A stretch of 64,000 nucleotides of DNA from Cymbomonas tetramitiformis (Eukaryota > Chlorophyta > Pyramimonadophyceae > Pyramimonadales > Pyramimonadaceae): contig LGRX02033432.1 in NCBI GenBank assembly GCA_001247695.2, positions 1 to 64,000 on the forward strand. The letters run 5' to 3'. Shown one piece after another: positions 42,511-53,472 of the stretch. Within the stretch, counting starts at the first letter, position 1. Each line of letters begins with the position of its first letter. Under the pieces are notes generated by a model. That model worked only from the letters and a program-made list of their open reading frames with translations. It was not told the DNA's origin and searched no databases. A program made the position numbers and the translations under genes.

Positions 42511-44754
42511 GCAACAATGCTCAAAAGTCAGCGCTTCCCACGAGAGATATGGTCGACCTTCAAATCAGCAGTATAACGAAGACACTGGCGCATGTGCACT
42601 CAGTGTGCGGAGAAAAGAAGATCTCAGGTTGAACGGCGCTTTTAGTGTTTCCGCTTTTTCTTTAACGACTTGCCTGGATAAGCTATCAGAACTCTTAGGG
42701 CAGTGCTGGGCGCTTTATGCATCAGATGAGGCCGCCAGCGTCGTGTCGTACCTTTTAGTGCGCACAGAGGAACTTCACGCTTCAGCGAGGCAGCTGGCGA
42801 GCAAACTGGTGACTGAAGCTGTCGCTAAACGCCTGCACCTATTCCAGGTACAACTATCCATATTTTTTGTAAGTTGCACGGTGTGCTTATCCTTCGTGGC
42901 AGCAGTAAGTTTCGAGCACGAGAGAGCAAAATGAGAAGCAACGCTCTCCTTCCACTCGGTGAAAGATTGTCTGCAAGCACTTGTCCTCACGTTTGCAGCG
43001 ATATAACTCAGTGCGAGTCTGTGTCATCTACAGGAAGATAGCCAAAATACGAAGTGGACCCTGGAGTCTAGCCAACAAGTTCAAGTGAGTTGTCTCCCCT
43101 GTGCGCTTTCCATCCCTCAAAGTTACTCACTGATTTCTCCCTGGTAACGATGTAGCGTGTTCTGTTCTCTCTGGTGGTGTGAATCTGCAAAGTGCAGTGT
43201 TTTTGTGTTCTTGGCGAAGTTTGCAGGCTGCTCTACACAGCTAGCTTTTGACTTATCACACGGCTCTCACAGAACACAGTTGGCTGCTGCAGGCTCTCCG
43301 CGCGCAGCTTGCGCAAAAAGAGACAGAAGTTGAAGAAGCCTCGAAGCAGCTCAGGTACTTTCACTTATTTTCAGTCTGTTGCTGGCATACTCGAGGAGTG
43401 CGCTGTGGTAGGATTGCGCATCTTCTCCGCCTTCCTTGAAAGGAGGCGCATTTTACGGAGTCGTTTGCCGGTTTCTAACGGTGGCGCTCCCAGAGAAGGT
43501 GCTTTCCCAGCCTGCGATACTTTTGTTGGCTGCCAGACTTATATGCTGAATGGGCTTGCGTGCAGGGATCAAAAGCAGGAAATAACGAAGCTCCAGATGA
43601 AGCTGCAGGTTGCCACGGAGAGACGCAATTCTTCCCTGCTTTTGCTATCCTGAGAGGCTGCGAGAGCCGGGTCGAAATTTGCCAGCTCTTACCCGCAGAG
43701 TCCTCGAGCTTCAGTTTCTTCGGCTTTGTTTTGACCAAGCCAGGTGGAGTACACAGTTGCAGACTTTGTAGATCCACAAGCCGGATGTCAAACGTCAAAC
43801 GTGCTGAATCCGTATCGGGCTGCTTTTACTGAGCAGATTTGGGACGAAGAGAAGTCGACGTCGAGAATTGTCTTAACCACAATGAACGATGAAGCGACGG
43901 AAAGTGTATCGGCAGTGGAAGCACTTTTGGGAAAGGTCGGCGTGACGTACCCGTGAGAATACCGGTATCAGGGATAGCCGGTGACAGGGGAGGGTACAAG
44001 TGCAGCATGGACGTATGCTCGTACTTTTGGACGCTGTTGACGTGTGCAGTTTGGCTCAAAATACTCACGGTGTCGGAACCTGTCAATGGTGGGCAGGTTG
44101 GAAAAATACAAGAAAAACAAGGAAAAGCGGGTACCCAGCTGGAAAGCTTATTGCAGAGTCGGGTGTGTGCCGCTCCTCTTCTTTTTTTACAAACCTTCCG
44201 CCCACACGGTAAGGGATCTTGGGAGCGCTCCAGGCGAGACGAGGAGATCTTTCCCTTTAGGAATATGCTTGAGGCCCTCTTTCTGCAAGCCTGCTTGTAT
44301 GCAAATATGCCTCCAAATGGAGTCCAGACCCATTATCATTTTACACAGGTTAAAGCTCACTTGCAGCGCCAAGATCGCTTGGTACACAAGTATTCTGTTG
44401 TATAAGGGCATAACATGTTCACGTGCTGTAAGGCACATACTCTTGGCTTGCCCCCCCTTGCACTTTACCAAGTGTTTAACCTTGGTGCTTCGATGTACAC
44501 ACTGAGTTCCTGGTGCCAGGAACAGTAGTATTCACTGTATCGATGTGTGCTTCCGTATGCAGAACAAGGAGTGCACTGCCCTAGCCACAAAACTCGCCGA
44601 GGCGAAGCAACGGATACAACTCTTGGAACGCTCTCTTATGACAAAAAGTCCAGAAAAGTCAGCGTTCTCTCTCCAGTTGGATGCCCTTCATTCTGGCGGT
44701 CCACCGTTCCATGGCGAATCCGTTTCTGCACCCCTTGTCTCGCCTGTCAGTTGA
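42511..44754 (+). CDS. Spliced coiled-coil protein gene, at least six exons
   Basis: Exons 42511-42627, 42699-42847, 43034-43084, 43293-43354, 43566-43608 and 44563-44754 all follow CAG/AG acceptors and GT donors and join with consistent phases (1,0,0,2,0) to one frame of about 204 residues ending at TGA 44752. The joined C-terminal part is a heptad-patterned coiled coil (ALRAQLAQKETEVEEASKQL, then RDQKQEITKLQMKLQ, then NKECTALATKLAEAKQRI) ending in a Ser/Pro-rich tail. Upstream exons surely exist but are not resolved; 42112-42300 contains likely coding sequence (KPDD..QTPDECE). It looks like a cytoskeletal or trafficking scaffold, but the family is not identified. This is the best candidate for a host gene. 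Confidence 0.6.
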
Positions 44755-44999
44755 TAGTGCGTGTTGCCCAATTCTAAGTGAAACATTTGATCCCATACGT
44801 TTTCTGATGTCCCATCTGTGCGACATGCGCTTGGTATGAACCATGCATTCAACACTGCTGCGATGCACTCCCATAGTTATGAAACTACGACATCTGCTAC
44901 TTTCTGAGAGAGCTTTCTACTCGTGTGTACCGTGTCCGCTTTATTGATTTTAAATCTAAAGAATTGTAAGGCCAAAATTGGATACGTTTAAAAAGAAAA

Positions 45000-47900
45000 A
45001 AAGCTTGAAATTTCATCCGGCATTGGATGCCTGAAACAAATATAGTAAAATAATTAGATATTCCTCCAAACCTGTGATGCAACAAAGAACAACAACGAAG
45101 TATTAAGGGGCACCCAAACTTTCAGGAAATAATTTAAAAAAGTTGTTGGTAGTTTGAATATTATGATGATAATGCATTTAGTTTGGGGAAACTTAAAGGT
45201 TTGCGAAAACGGGAGTTCAAAATTTTAATTTGTTTGCACGTGGTGTGACCTTTAAATGCAGGTTTTAATAAGTATTTAATAACTTTGAGATTGAGACTCC
45301 AGGTCTGTGTCGCATGCGCTGTTGAAATTTCGAGTGTCGTGTAACGTGCTGAGTGATGACATGTCTCATGTGACGTTAGTTCGCCTCGCGGCGCATCGCG
45401 TGTCAGCTATCAACCTGTCATAAAAATTTGATTGTCATGTCACATGTCACGCACTGACGCACACCGTGACACACCGCACAAGATCACTCAGATTCGTGAG
45501 GGACTGGTGTGGGTCAAACACGAACAGCTCAAGACAAAGCGAGAAGCCTGTGAGAAGCTTGTTAAGAATTTCACCGTGGCGGCTGAGCGGTTTATTTGTT
45601 TTGCTTGTTTGAGTTTGATCTGTGTTGAGTTTTGTTTGAGGATTATATGCTTGGAGGAAGTGTTTTACGGACGGAGTGCTGTTACAGACATCCAGATCTT
45701 TCGTGAACGAAGGAATCTTTGAACGAGATCTGCAAGGTTATTTGGGATGTTCACCTGTTGTGGCCTGATCATAGCGCTGTGTTCGCATCAGCAGGCTGTG
45801 GAGCGTTTGCGTGCCCTGATCTCGTTTTTTTTTCTCATTCTTCTTTCCATCTATAGTGATCGCGTGAAGGCTTGTGTTAGTTTGAAAAGCGTTTTGCAGC
45901 ATTGCACCTCCGTTTGTTCGCTGATGAATCGTGGCAGCGTGATTGGGGTGTGCCCCTGGCGGGAATGTTCCCCGGTCTTTGCCGACCATGCCACCGAAAG
46001 AAGGGATTGATGGTGTCTTTGTTTCTTTGTGCTAGAGATGTCTTTCATTCGTAACACTGACAAAAAATAAGATGTGTCCACGCAGGATCTGTAACGTGCG
46101 CGCAGCCACTACATGCACGACTGGGATGATTCAGGTTGTAGAATTACAGTTGTAGCAAATTAATAGTAATTCTGCATGTTTTCGTTTTCGTGCTGCTAGA
46201 AATGTATGAAGATCTCGTATGGGATCGACCTTGTGTTTGCAGTCGGTGATATCGTATTTATTCGAAGTAAGTGCGAATTAAGTATTAAATTATATATTTG
46301 TTTGACTTGAACCTGTTCTATTTATCTCGGAACCCGCTTTTCCGTTTGACTCAATAATTTCGCGTTTCAGACCACCATCAGGGAGGTCATAAATAATATG
46401 TATGACAAGGCTCAGTAAAGTCTGCCTAAACGTCTATTCTAGACGTTACATACATCTTTTTTTAAAACGTGTAATAATTAAAATTTCGGCAAGAATAATG
46501 GAGACTCGTCCATTAAGCAACAGCAAATATAACATCTTGCACAAATTCATTGAATAATTATGGCCTTGCATGAGCAAGAAAATAAAGCATAACTAAAGGA
46601 ACATCAAACCTGCACTGCGTGGTGGCTAAGTATATCTCAACCGACATATCAGGAGCTTTGCATAATTAGTAAATGAATTCCTTCATTCTGCCAATGAGAA
46701 GGCCAAGCAGCGCAGGTCACTAGTTAAGCGGTAGCAAGCCACGCTCCCTTCCGAACTTCGGTCTTAAGCACGGGGTTGCACCCTCGGCAATCGACCCAGA
46801 CCCGACCGTTCTCCGCCCATCTATCGGATCGTCTCAAAACTCACAGCGGCAGCAAGGTCCGTATATATTCGTTCGTGATAGAACACGTGATACGTGAGAA
46901 GGTGAATAAGAACGGCGTCGATCGTCCTATCAAGCTTACCAAATTCGTAGATGTTAACACCCCCCTAGAAAGGTGCGGCGTCCATCTCGGTAGTAGTCTG
47001 GTTGCTGCACGGGACTGGGAAAAGGATCCGAGAAGATGGGTAAACGACGTTTAGTATGAGGTTGACGTTGATGCATTGATGGAAGAGAATTCAGAGAATG
47101 ATGAAAAGCCGATGCCCTTGGGTCTGGTACCGACAGAGCAGACTCTAAAACCTACCTATGGAGTGAGTTCGAAGTGCAGTAGGTGGTCTTAGCTAAAAAC
47201 AAGCAACTGCGGAACAATAAGGCTGAAACGGTTCAATACTTCTCAGATAATTTGCCTAGCTCTGCGGTCATTCAAACAGGATTCGAAGATATGCTCACGT
47301 GTAGGTGCCGTGAGGTATCGAGGCACTATATTGCCTGCATTGACAATAAACAAACACGAATAAATCGTAAGTTTAATCTTATAACAAATAGCACCGCCAA
47401 CAAACAAGTAATATTTGTAAATATAATTATTCCTAACCCGCCCTGAACCTAAAACAAACAACTTAACAAATCAAACGAATAATATAATTTGGCGGGAAAT
47501 AAACATACTTGAATACTTTATCGACGCCGATTTTCGAGTTAAATCAATAAAGCAGACACGTAAACAAATAAGAATGTTGACGAGTGATATTACTTGTACA
47601 GATTCGAATTTATTTATCAAGGTACAGGTCTGCAATATCCATGAAACGTAGTAATCCAGGCGTTTCATAGAACTCTCCAGCAGTTGTCAATACAATATTC
47701 ATTGCTTTCGGTATGAGGTTCACAGGGATACTGTGATATAGATTAGAGAGGTTTCGATTTCTGATCCCGGATTACGGATTACGGATTACGGGATACGCGC
47801 GATATCGTAACTTGGAACGCGTAACTCGGAATCGCTTAATCCGGGATGATGTTTCGATACCGATTTTGACAAACTATAGAATCATTACGAAATAAGCAAT
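45000..47900. other. No supported gene; isolated exon-like pieces
   Basis: AT-rich sequence. A charged helical stretch at 45480-45600 (KITQIREGLVWVKHEQLKTK) ending just before GTTTAT, and another at 46840-47050, look exon-like, but no chain of splice sites could be built. A short GGATTACGGATTACGG tandem occurs near 47767-47800. Confidence 0.3.
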
Positions 47901-48084
47901 CGAAGATGGCAATTTGTAAATAAATAATGCAGAACGAGACAATTACAGAAGGCAGTGACGCTTTCAAACCTCGTTTTTTAAATACAAACTGCAGCGTTTC
48001 AGAAGCCAGTGACCCACACGATTTTGCACGATTTTTTTGCAGGCTTCGTTTACAAACAATATATTCACACTGTTTTCATACAAC

Positions 48085-49342
48085 ATGGGCTATACCATCC
48101 CGGTTTTACCAGCTCTCGATCGAGTTCAACGTGAGCGGTTTCTAAAAGTTTGGATGCTTGCGATGGAGGAGGACTCAGACTCCGGTTCCTCCGACTCCGA
48201 CATGGCAGGCCTGATGTCTGATTCTGATAGTGGGTCTTCAGATGATGAAATGGATGCTTTCCAGTTCGTCTTTGTTGCCGGCTTGGAAGATGCAGATCTA
48301 CCCTTCGATCCTGTTGACTGCACTAATATTCCAGCTACTATTTCAGATTTCAGCAGCACAGAATGCTGGCTAAACTTTTTAACTTTCGTTTCAAAAAGGG
48401 AGATCTATACCGTTTGAAACAGGTCATAAACATTCCTGCAACAATCAAAACTTCTCAAGGGCATATTTTTTTAGAGAGGGAGCATTTCTTCTGATATTGC
48501 GTCGGTTGGCTTATCCTGCACGTTACAAGGATCGTGTTAAAACATGTCACAGAAGACCAGAAAGGTTGAGTGAGTCCGTCAATGTAACCATCCACTGGTT
48601 TGTAGGCAAGTACAGACCACTAATCTCGGACATTTCTAAGTGGGGCCCATATATGGAAAAGTGGAGTGCAGCTTTGCGTGATCACGGGTGCCCTATCCCA
48701 AATAGTTGGGCTTTCGTTGATGGAACTTTGAGGCCTTTGTGCCGCCCCGGAATCGTTCAAGGGGTTTTGTACAGTGGTCACAAACGAACACACGCGGAAT
48801 TAAGTTTCAGAACGTGGAGGCCCCTCGTGGCTTGATCGTCCACTTATTTGGTCCGATTGCAGGCCACGACATGACAGCTAATCAGCTATATGCTACGTGT
48901 GAGCAACCAACTAAACGATCTTGAGGCGTATTTTCACAATAAGGACACAATATACATGACGTTTATGGAGATCCGGCCTACCCCACGAGTCCTTAATTGA
49001 TTGCAGGTTTCAAAGGTGTCAACTTGACACCAGTTCAGAAATTATTAAACAAGTTCACGAGTAGTTGCAGGGAGGCTGTGGGATGGGCATTTGGGAAGGT
49101 GGTGCAATATTTGCGTCATACCGCTTGATTTCAAGAAGAACTTGAAGATTTTTTCCTCTCCTGCGGCCACAGATTATGATGCAGGTGTGCTGCTATGCAA
49201 CATGCATACTTGCTTATATGGGTGCACCAGTCAGCGATGTTTTGATTGTGATCCTCTACTAGAATGTCCTAGTGACACAGTGAAAACGCTGAACGCCGTA
49301 GGGTTTGAGCGAGGCAATCGGGTATATCAAAAGATAGAATGA
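48085..49342 (+). pseudogene. PIF/Harbinger transposase pseudogene
   Basis: Fragments in several phases read, in order: an acidic N-terminal part from ATG 48085; the FKKGDLYRLKQVINIPATIK segment; a LRRLAYPARYKD segment; the first catalytic Asp in WAFVDGTLRPLCRPG; GHKRTHA, KFQNVEAPRGLI and FGPIAGHD; the second Asp in YGDPAYP; then NKFTSSCREAVGWAFGKV, where the third catalytic Glu (normally VEW) is Gly; and LLCNMHTCLYG near the end. At least four frameshifts and several stops make it inactive. Family members cut and paste elements with TTA/TWA target duplications, as seen on the two MITE-like elements near 33.4 and 40.0 kb. Confidence 0.8.
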
Positions 49343-49899
49343 ATACACGACTCTCAGGCTATCTAAGCTCTGAGGCCGTCACTAGGCAATCATATCGTGT
49401 GTCACAGTCTAAGCTACCGAAGTCGAACTACTGAGTACAGGTAGGAAGTCACCGTGCTGTCACTGTCACTGTCATACGTGGTACTGAACTACTGAATCTC
49501 AGCATCCTCCTACACCAGAGGAGTATTGTGTAGTGGCATGAGTAAAGACAATTTGTTTGTGAACTAGTATTAGAAAGACAGGCTTGGCATATCATAAGCC
49601 GAACTTGCTAGTAAAATCATAGTGAAGTAAAAGTGTGGCAGCCCGCGGTCATTTTTTTCATCTAAATAACGACATTGATCTGTAACCTAGTGCACAAAAC
49701 GAATGAAAGCCGTTGCTATTTGTGATAAGACGTTTGAGAGGGAAAACCCTCTTCACGCACAACGCCCTTATGCAAGGTCTTCGAAAATGCAAACCATTGT
49801 GATCCCAATAACAAATATATACGAATGTAAATGTCAAATGTTTAAATATGTCAATGAAGGTTGTAAAATAATAAATCTCAGATATCCACGAACAAAAAT

Positions 49900-50301
49900 A
49901 AAGAGTTGGCAGCTGCTTCAAGCCTATTTGGCCCGCCGCTCTTCGAGATCTACGCAATTCCTCTCTTGCCAAACTAAGGCGACGCTCCTGCATCTCCAAC
50001 TGACATTGTTCTTCTCTCATCTTGAGTTCGCGTTCTTTGAGCTCGTCCCTTTTGGCGTTATCATTTCTTTGGCTTCGCGCGATTCCTTGCGTTCCTGAAT
50101 AAAACTCTCAAGTGTAGCAGCAAAAGAACCCAATGCACCACGTGCTTTAGTCTTAGTCGACTCAGACTCATCATTGCTAATAATATAACATTTACGCTGA
50201 GAATAATGACAAAGGCACGAGTCCGCTGCAATCCTGCAAGCAGGCAACTGAAGAACAGAGGGAGCTGGAATCATCCTCATAGCGCACCCCGAAGGGCTCA
50301 T
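49900..50301 (-). pseudogene. Harbinger partner (Myb-like protein) C-terminal remnant
   Basis: Reading leftward from about 50170 there is a segment GSFAATLESFIQERKESREA and, after a one-base phase change near 50070, RDELKERELKMREEQCQLEM and RRLSLAREELRRSRR. The charged coiled-coil tail is typical of the second protein of PIF/Harbinger elements, which binds DNA through a Myb/SANT domain and brings the transposase to it; the Myb part is not preserved here. Its convergent position next to the decayed transposase supports the call. Confidence 0.5.
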
Positions 50302-50604
50302 CTAGGTCATATCAACCTAGGAAACCGCGGCAAGGCAAAACTACGCAGAGCGCTAAAAAGGCCGTGCCGGCGGAGAAGCAGCAGAGGAGGTGGAGGTGGA
50401 GCGAGGCTGCATCTGTGATGGAAAAGGGGGCGGGAGCGAGGCGGAGGAGGGACGATGGTGGAGGGTCGGGAAGGCGGGGGTGGAGGGAGCGGAGTGTGGG
50501 GGTGGAGGGGGGCGAGCTAAGGTAGGGGGAGCAGAAATGCCAAGGAAGGGTACTATCGTGAGGGAATCAAGAAGGTCTACTATGCTAAGTACAGTGACAG
50601 GCTG

Positions 50605-51011
50605 GTGATCAAGAAACAAATTCATTTGTTTCACACTAACTCTTGCGAGTCATTGTGGGGTTATATGGTGCGGGGCTTCCTCCCGGGAGGCAAGACCCAA
50701 CAACATGGGCAAGCCGGCAAGGGCCCATGTACCACTATGCCACATTCAATTGTGTGGCGGCAAAGAACTGGGGCCCAGGGTACCGGCAGATGGTTTTGGA
50801 GATGGAGGGCATGCCTGTGTCCCCTAGCATGGTGGCATGTGATGTGCGGGTTGGAGAGAGAAGAGAGAAGCGGGCACGGGAGAGGACTACGCATGAGGCG
50901 AAAGCCAAGCTGAGGTATCTCAAGGAGCACAAGAAGGATCGGGATGGACGGGAGGATGAGGTTGTGCACTATGAGGGGGGATGTAGCCTCTTCGATAATG
51001 GCCTAGGATGA
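50605..51011 (+). pseudogene. Transposase-like C-terminal fragment
   Basis: Two overlapping phases read HLFHTNSCESLWGYMVRGFL and then YHYATFNCVAAKNWGPGYRQ, MVLEMEGMPVSP and a basic tail (GERREKRARERTTHEAKAKL). The order 'H.....ES, A.....NWGPGY, R-rich K-rich tail' recalls the C-terminal region of several eukaryotic DDE transposase groups (for instance ISL2EU-type), but the match is too weak to name. One frameshift near 50700. No terminal repeats were found for it. Confidence 0.3.
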
Positions 51012-51726
51012 TCTAGTAGTCATAGCGCACATATATGAGAATGCAATGGCACTATATAATATCAATTATCATTATGTATGCATTTGGAATATGATAGCAT
51101 GTAACACAATTGTGTAACTGTATAAGGAATTTTCAGGGAAATTCGACATGTAAATATGATGAAAAATGTGCATTTATGATCTAATTTATGACATGTGAGT
51201 ATGATAGGGACATCCGATAGACTCACGGGGAACCCATCTTTTCCCCCCGTAAGGGGGAGGGGGGCACAGGTCTCGTCCTGTCACCCTCAGCCCGAGATGT
51301 CACCGGTTGTCCGTTGTCACAGTTGTCAGTGTGCCATAAAAAAACTCAACTAAGTATTTTATATCATCTTAGTATCCGAGAACACCCCCCTGCGAAACTG
51401 TTCTGCTCCTTAGCACCCGACATATATATATATATATATCCTTATATATATATATATCTTGTTTCCTGTCAGGTTATCGGCCACCACTTGTGGGTGTTCG
51501 GTTTGGTTACTTTTGGTCCTTGGAGCGCGTCTAGCCCTCCTTGCACATCAACGCCGCCTAGGCAGCTGTTTCGTCCTCACGACAGCCACCGCATTCCGTC
51601 TCCGGCCACCGTTAGCGATCGCGGCCGCGACAAATGTTTATCGTCGAACCATCCGAGTGTTGGGCTGCAGAAGTGCCCTACCGCTTTTACGCATTTTTTA
51701 CCATTCCGAACTACGTGCTTCCAGCG

Positions 51727-52613
51727 ATGGCGTCCAGCCGGCGAAGCCCTCGACCTGTGGTAGAGTCCCTCCGCTACGCGCGTGCCGCGGCTGCATCTGG
51801 AACGCCTGCAGGTTCCGCACTCCCCGGCTCTGCGGCCCCTACTCCTCAGAGGGGTTCTCGGACGCCGGGTCAAGATCCCGATCCGGTGGTGCGCATGTCC
51901 GCACTCATTAGCAAGCCCACATTCATCTCGCTGGCTGCTACCTTCGCTGACTTCCATCGCGACGCCTCGGTCTGGGAGTCCACCCCGGTCCGCGCATCGC
52001 AGCAGTACGAGTACAGCGAGCGCTTGGATTATGCATTTACCTACGGTGAGGAGCTCATGAAGGTGCTCCGCTCCCATGGTTTCAAGCCGCAGAAGGGCTA
52101 CACGTTCGACGGCCCTGACTCCGAGACCGACTTCGCCGTTCTTCTTGGCAATCTTCGTCACGTGTTGTCCCCGATCTCCCACTTCCAGTACGACAAGCTT
52201 TTCGACCTCGAGCACGAGTACCTCGAGTACCACTGGGCCCTCAACGAGCTCATTTTCATCATTCTCAAGGGCGTCCTCCACGGCACGGCGCTGGCCCTGT
52301 ACCAGGAGTCCGCTCGAGTTCACCCACACGATGGGCGTTGTGCTCTACAGCGCCTTCGTTTCCACGTCGAGGCCACCACGGACCCCGACACTTTCCGCTT
52401 CTGGACGAAGCTGCGGGACGAGACCAAGATTGACGAGACCGCCGACCCCGCCCCGCAGCTCACGGTGCTCCGAGTCCTGGGCGACAAACATCAAAGGCTT
52501 CACCCCGGCTACGACGACGCTGGACGTGTACAGGACCTTCAACACGTCCTCATCAGCCGGTCGGCGGCGAGCTCCCCGCACGTATCCCCACTTTATCTGG
52601 TGGTGTTACGTGA
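51727..52613 (+). CDS. Gag-like N-terminal ORF, truncated at repeat A
   Basis: A GC-rich frame from ATG 51727 runs about 295 codons until it meets the inverted family A terminus at 52614. The product has an Arg/Ser/Ala-rich N-terminus, then an alpha-helical region (ISLAATFADFHRDASVWES, ALNELIFIILKGVLHGTALA, RFWTKLRDETKIDETADPAP) of the type seen in copia-like Gag capsids (UBN2-like), but no zinc knuckle before the truncation. Codon and base composition resemble the gag-like ORF at 53939-55708 and the split frame at 8413-9754, suggesting one retrotransposon family. The 3' part, pol included, is absent. Confidence 0.45.
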
Positions 52614-52885
52614 TGTCAGGGATATGACCGATGACATATGTGTCATGTCATGTCATGTCATGTCATGTCATGTCATGTCATGTCATGGCATGTCATGTCA
52701 TGGCATGTCATGGCATGTCATGTCATGTCATGTCATGTCATGTCATGTCATGTCATGTCATGTCATGTCATGTCATGTCATGTCATGTCATGTCATGTCA
52801 TGTCATGTCATGGGCCATAATGACATACAGTCGTCAAGTATTGTCAGTACGGTCGACTATGACATGTACAGTCATGATGTCTGTC
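52614..52885 (-). repeat. Family A repeat end, inverted, with TGTCA expansion
   Basis: Starts TGTCAGGGATATGACCGATG, the reverse complement of the right end of family A, and includes GTCAGTACGGTCGACTATGA. In the middle (about 52640-52812) the TGTCA pentamer is expanded to roughly 34 units with scattered TGGCA variants. The remainder of the repeat is lost beyond about 52890. Confidence 0.7.
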
Positions 52886-53472
52886 ATCCATGATGCATAT
52901 CAATATAGTTATTATACTGTTGTAATCCTGCACTTCTCATCATGATGGATGATGAGTTGAATGGTATATTTTCACAAGTGGCTCCGGTGTGTATTCCATC
53001 TTGATCAACAGGAGAACAGTTATCCCATCCCAAATCCTCCGTCAGGGATAACTGAGCTAATTCCTGTCTTCATGACCAAGACTGGCACCTTATACCATTT
53101 GGATTTCAATATAGCCTACTTGCAAGTTCTAGCATGTGTGTGTGATATGCATGTTGCAGTGTGGTATAGGTGTATTGCTGGATAAACCCCCGGTTCCATG
53201 GGGTACAAGCCCATGGTCGGTTAGGCGCGGGAAGATCGCCATCAAATCGATCAACAGAACTACATGATGGTTTACAGATCAGTCCTTACTTTTTAATCCT
53301 CTGCAAATACATTTATGTTACACTGATGGTATATGCATGTGTATGCCAACCGTTATCGTGATCAGGTTGGTATGCATATGTGCATGTATGCCACATTTAT
53401 ATGATCAGGTTAATTACTATCACAGTTGAATTAGGTGCGCAAGTTACAGTGTATGTAGCAAGTTGCAATATG

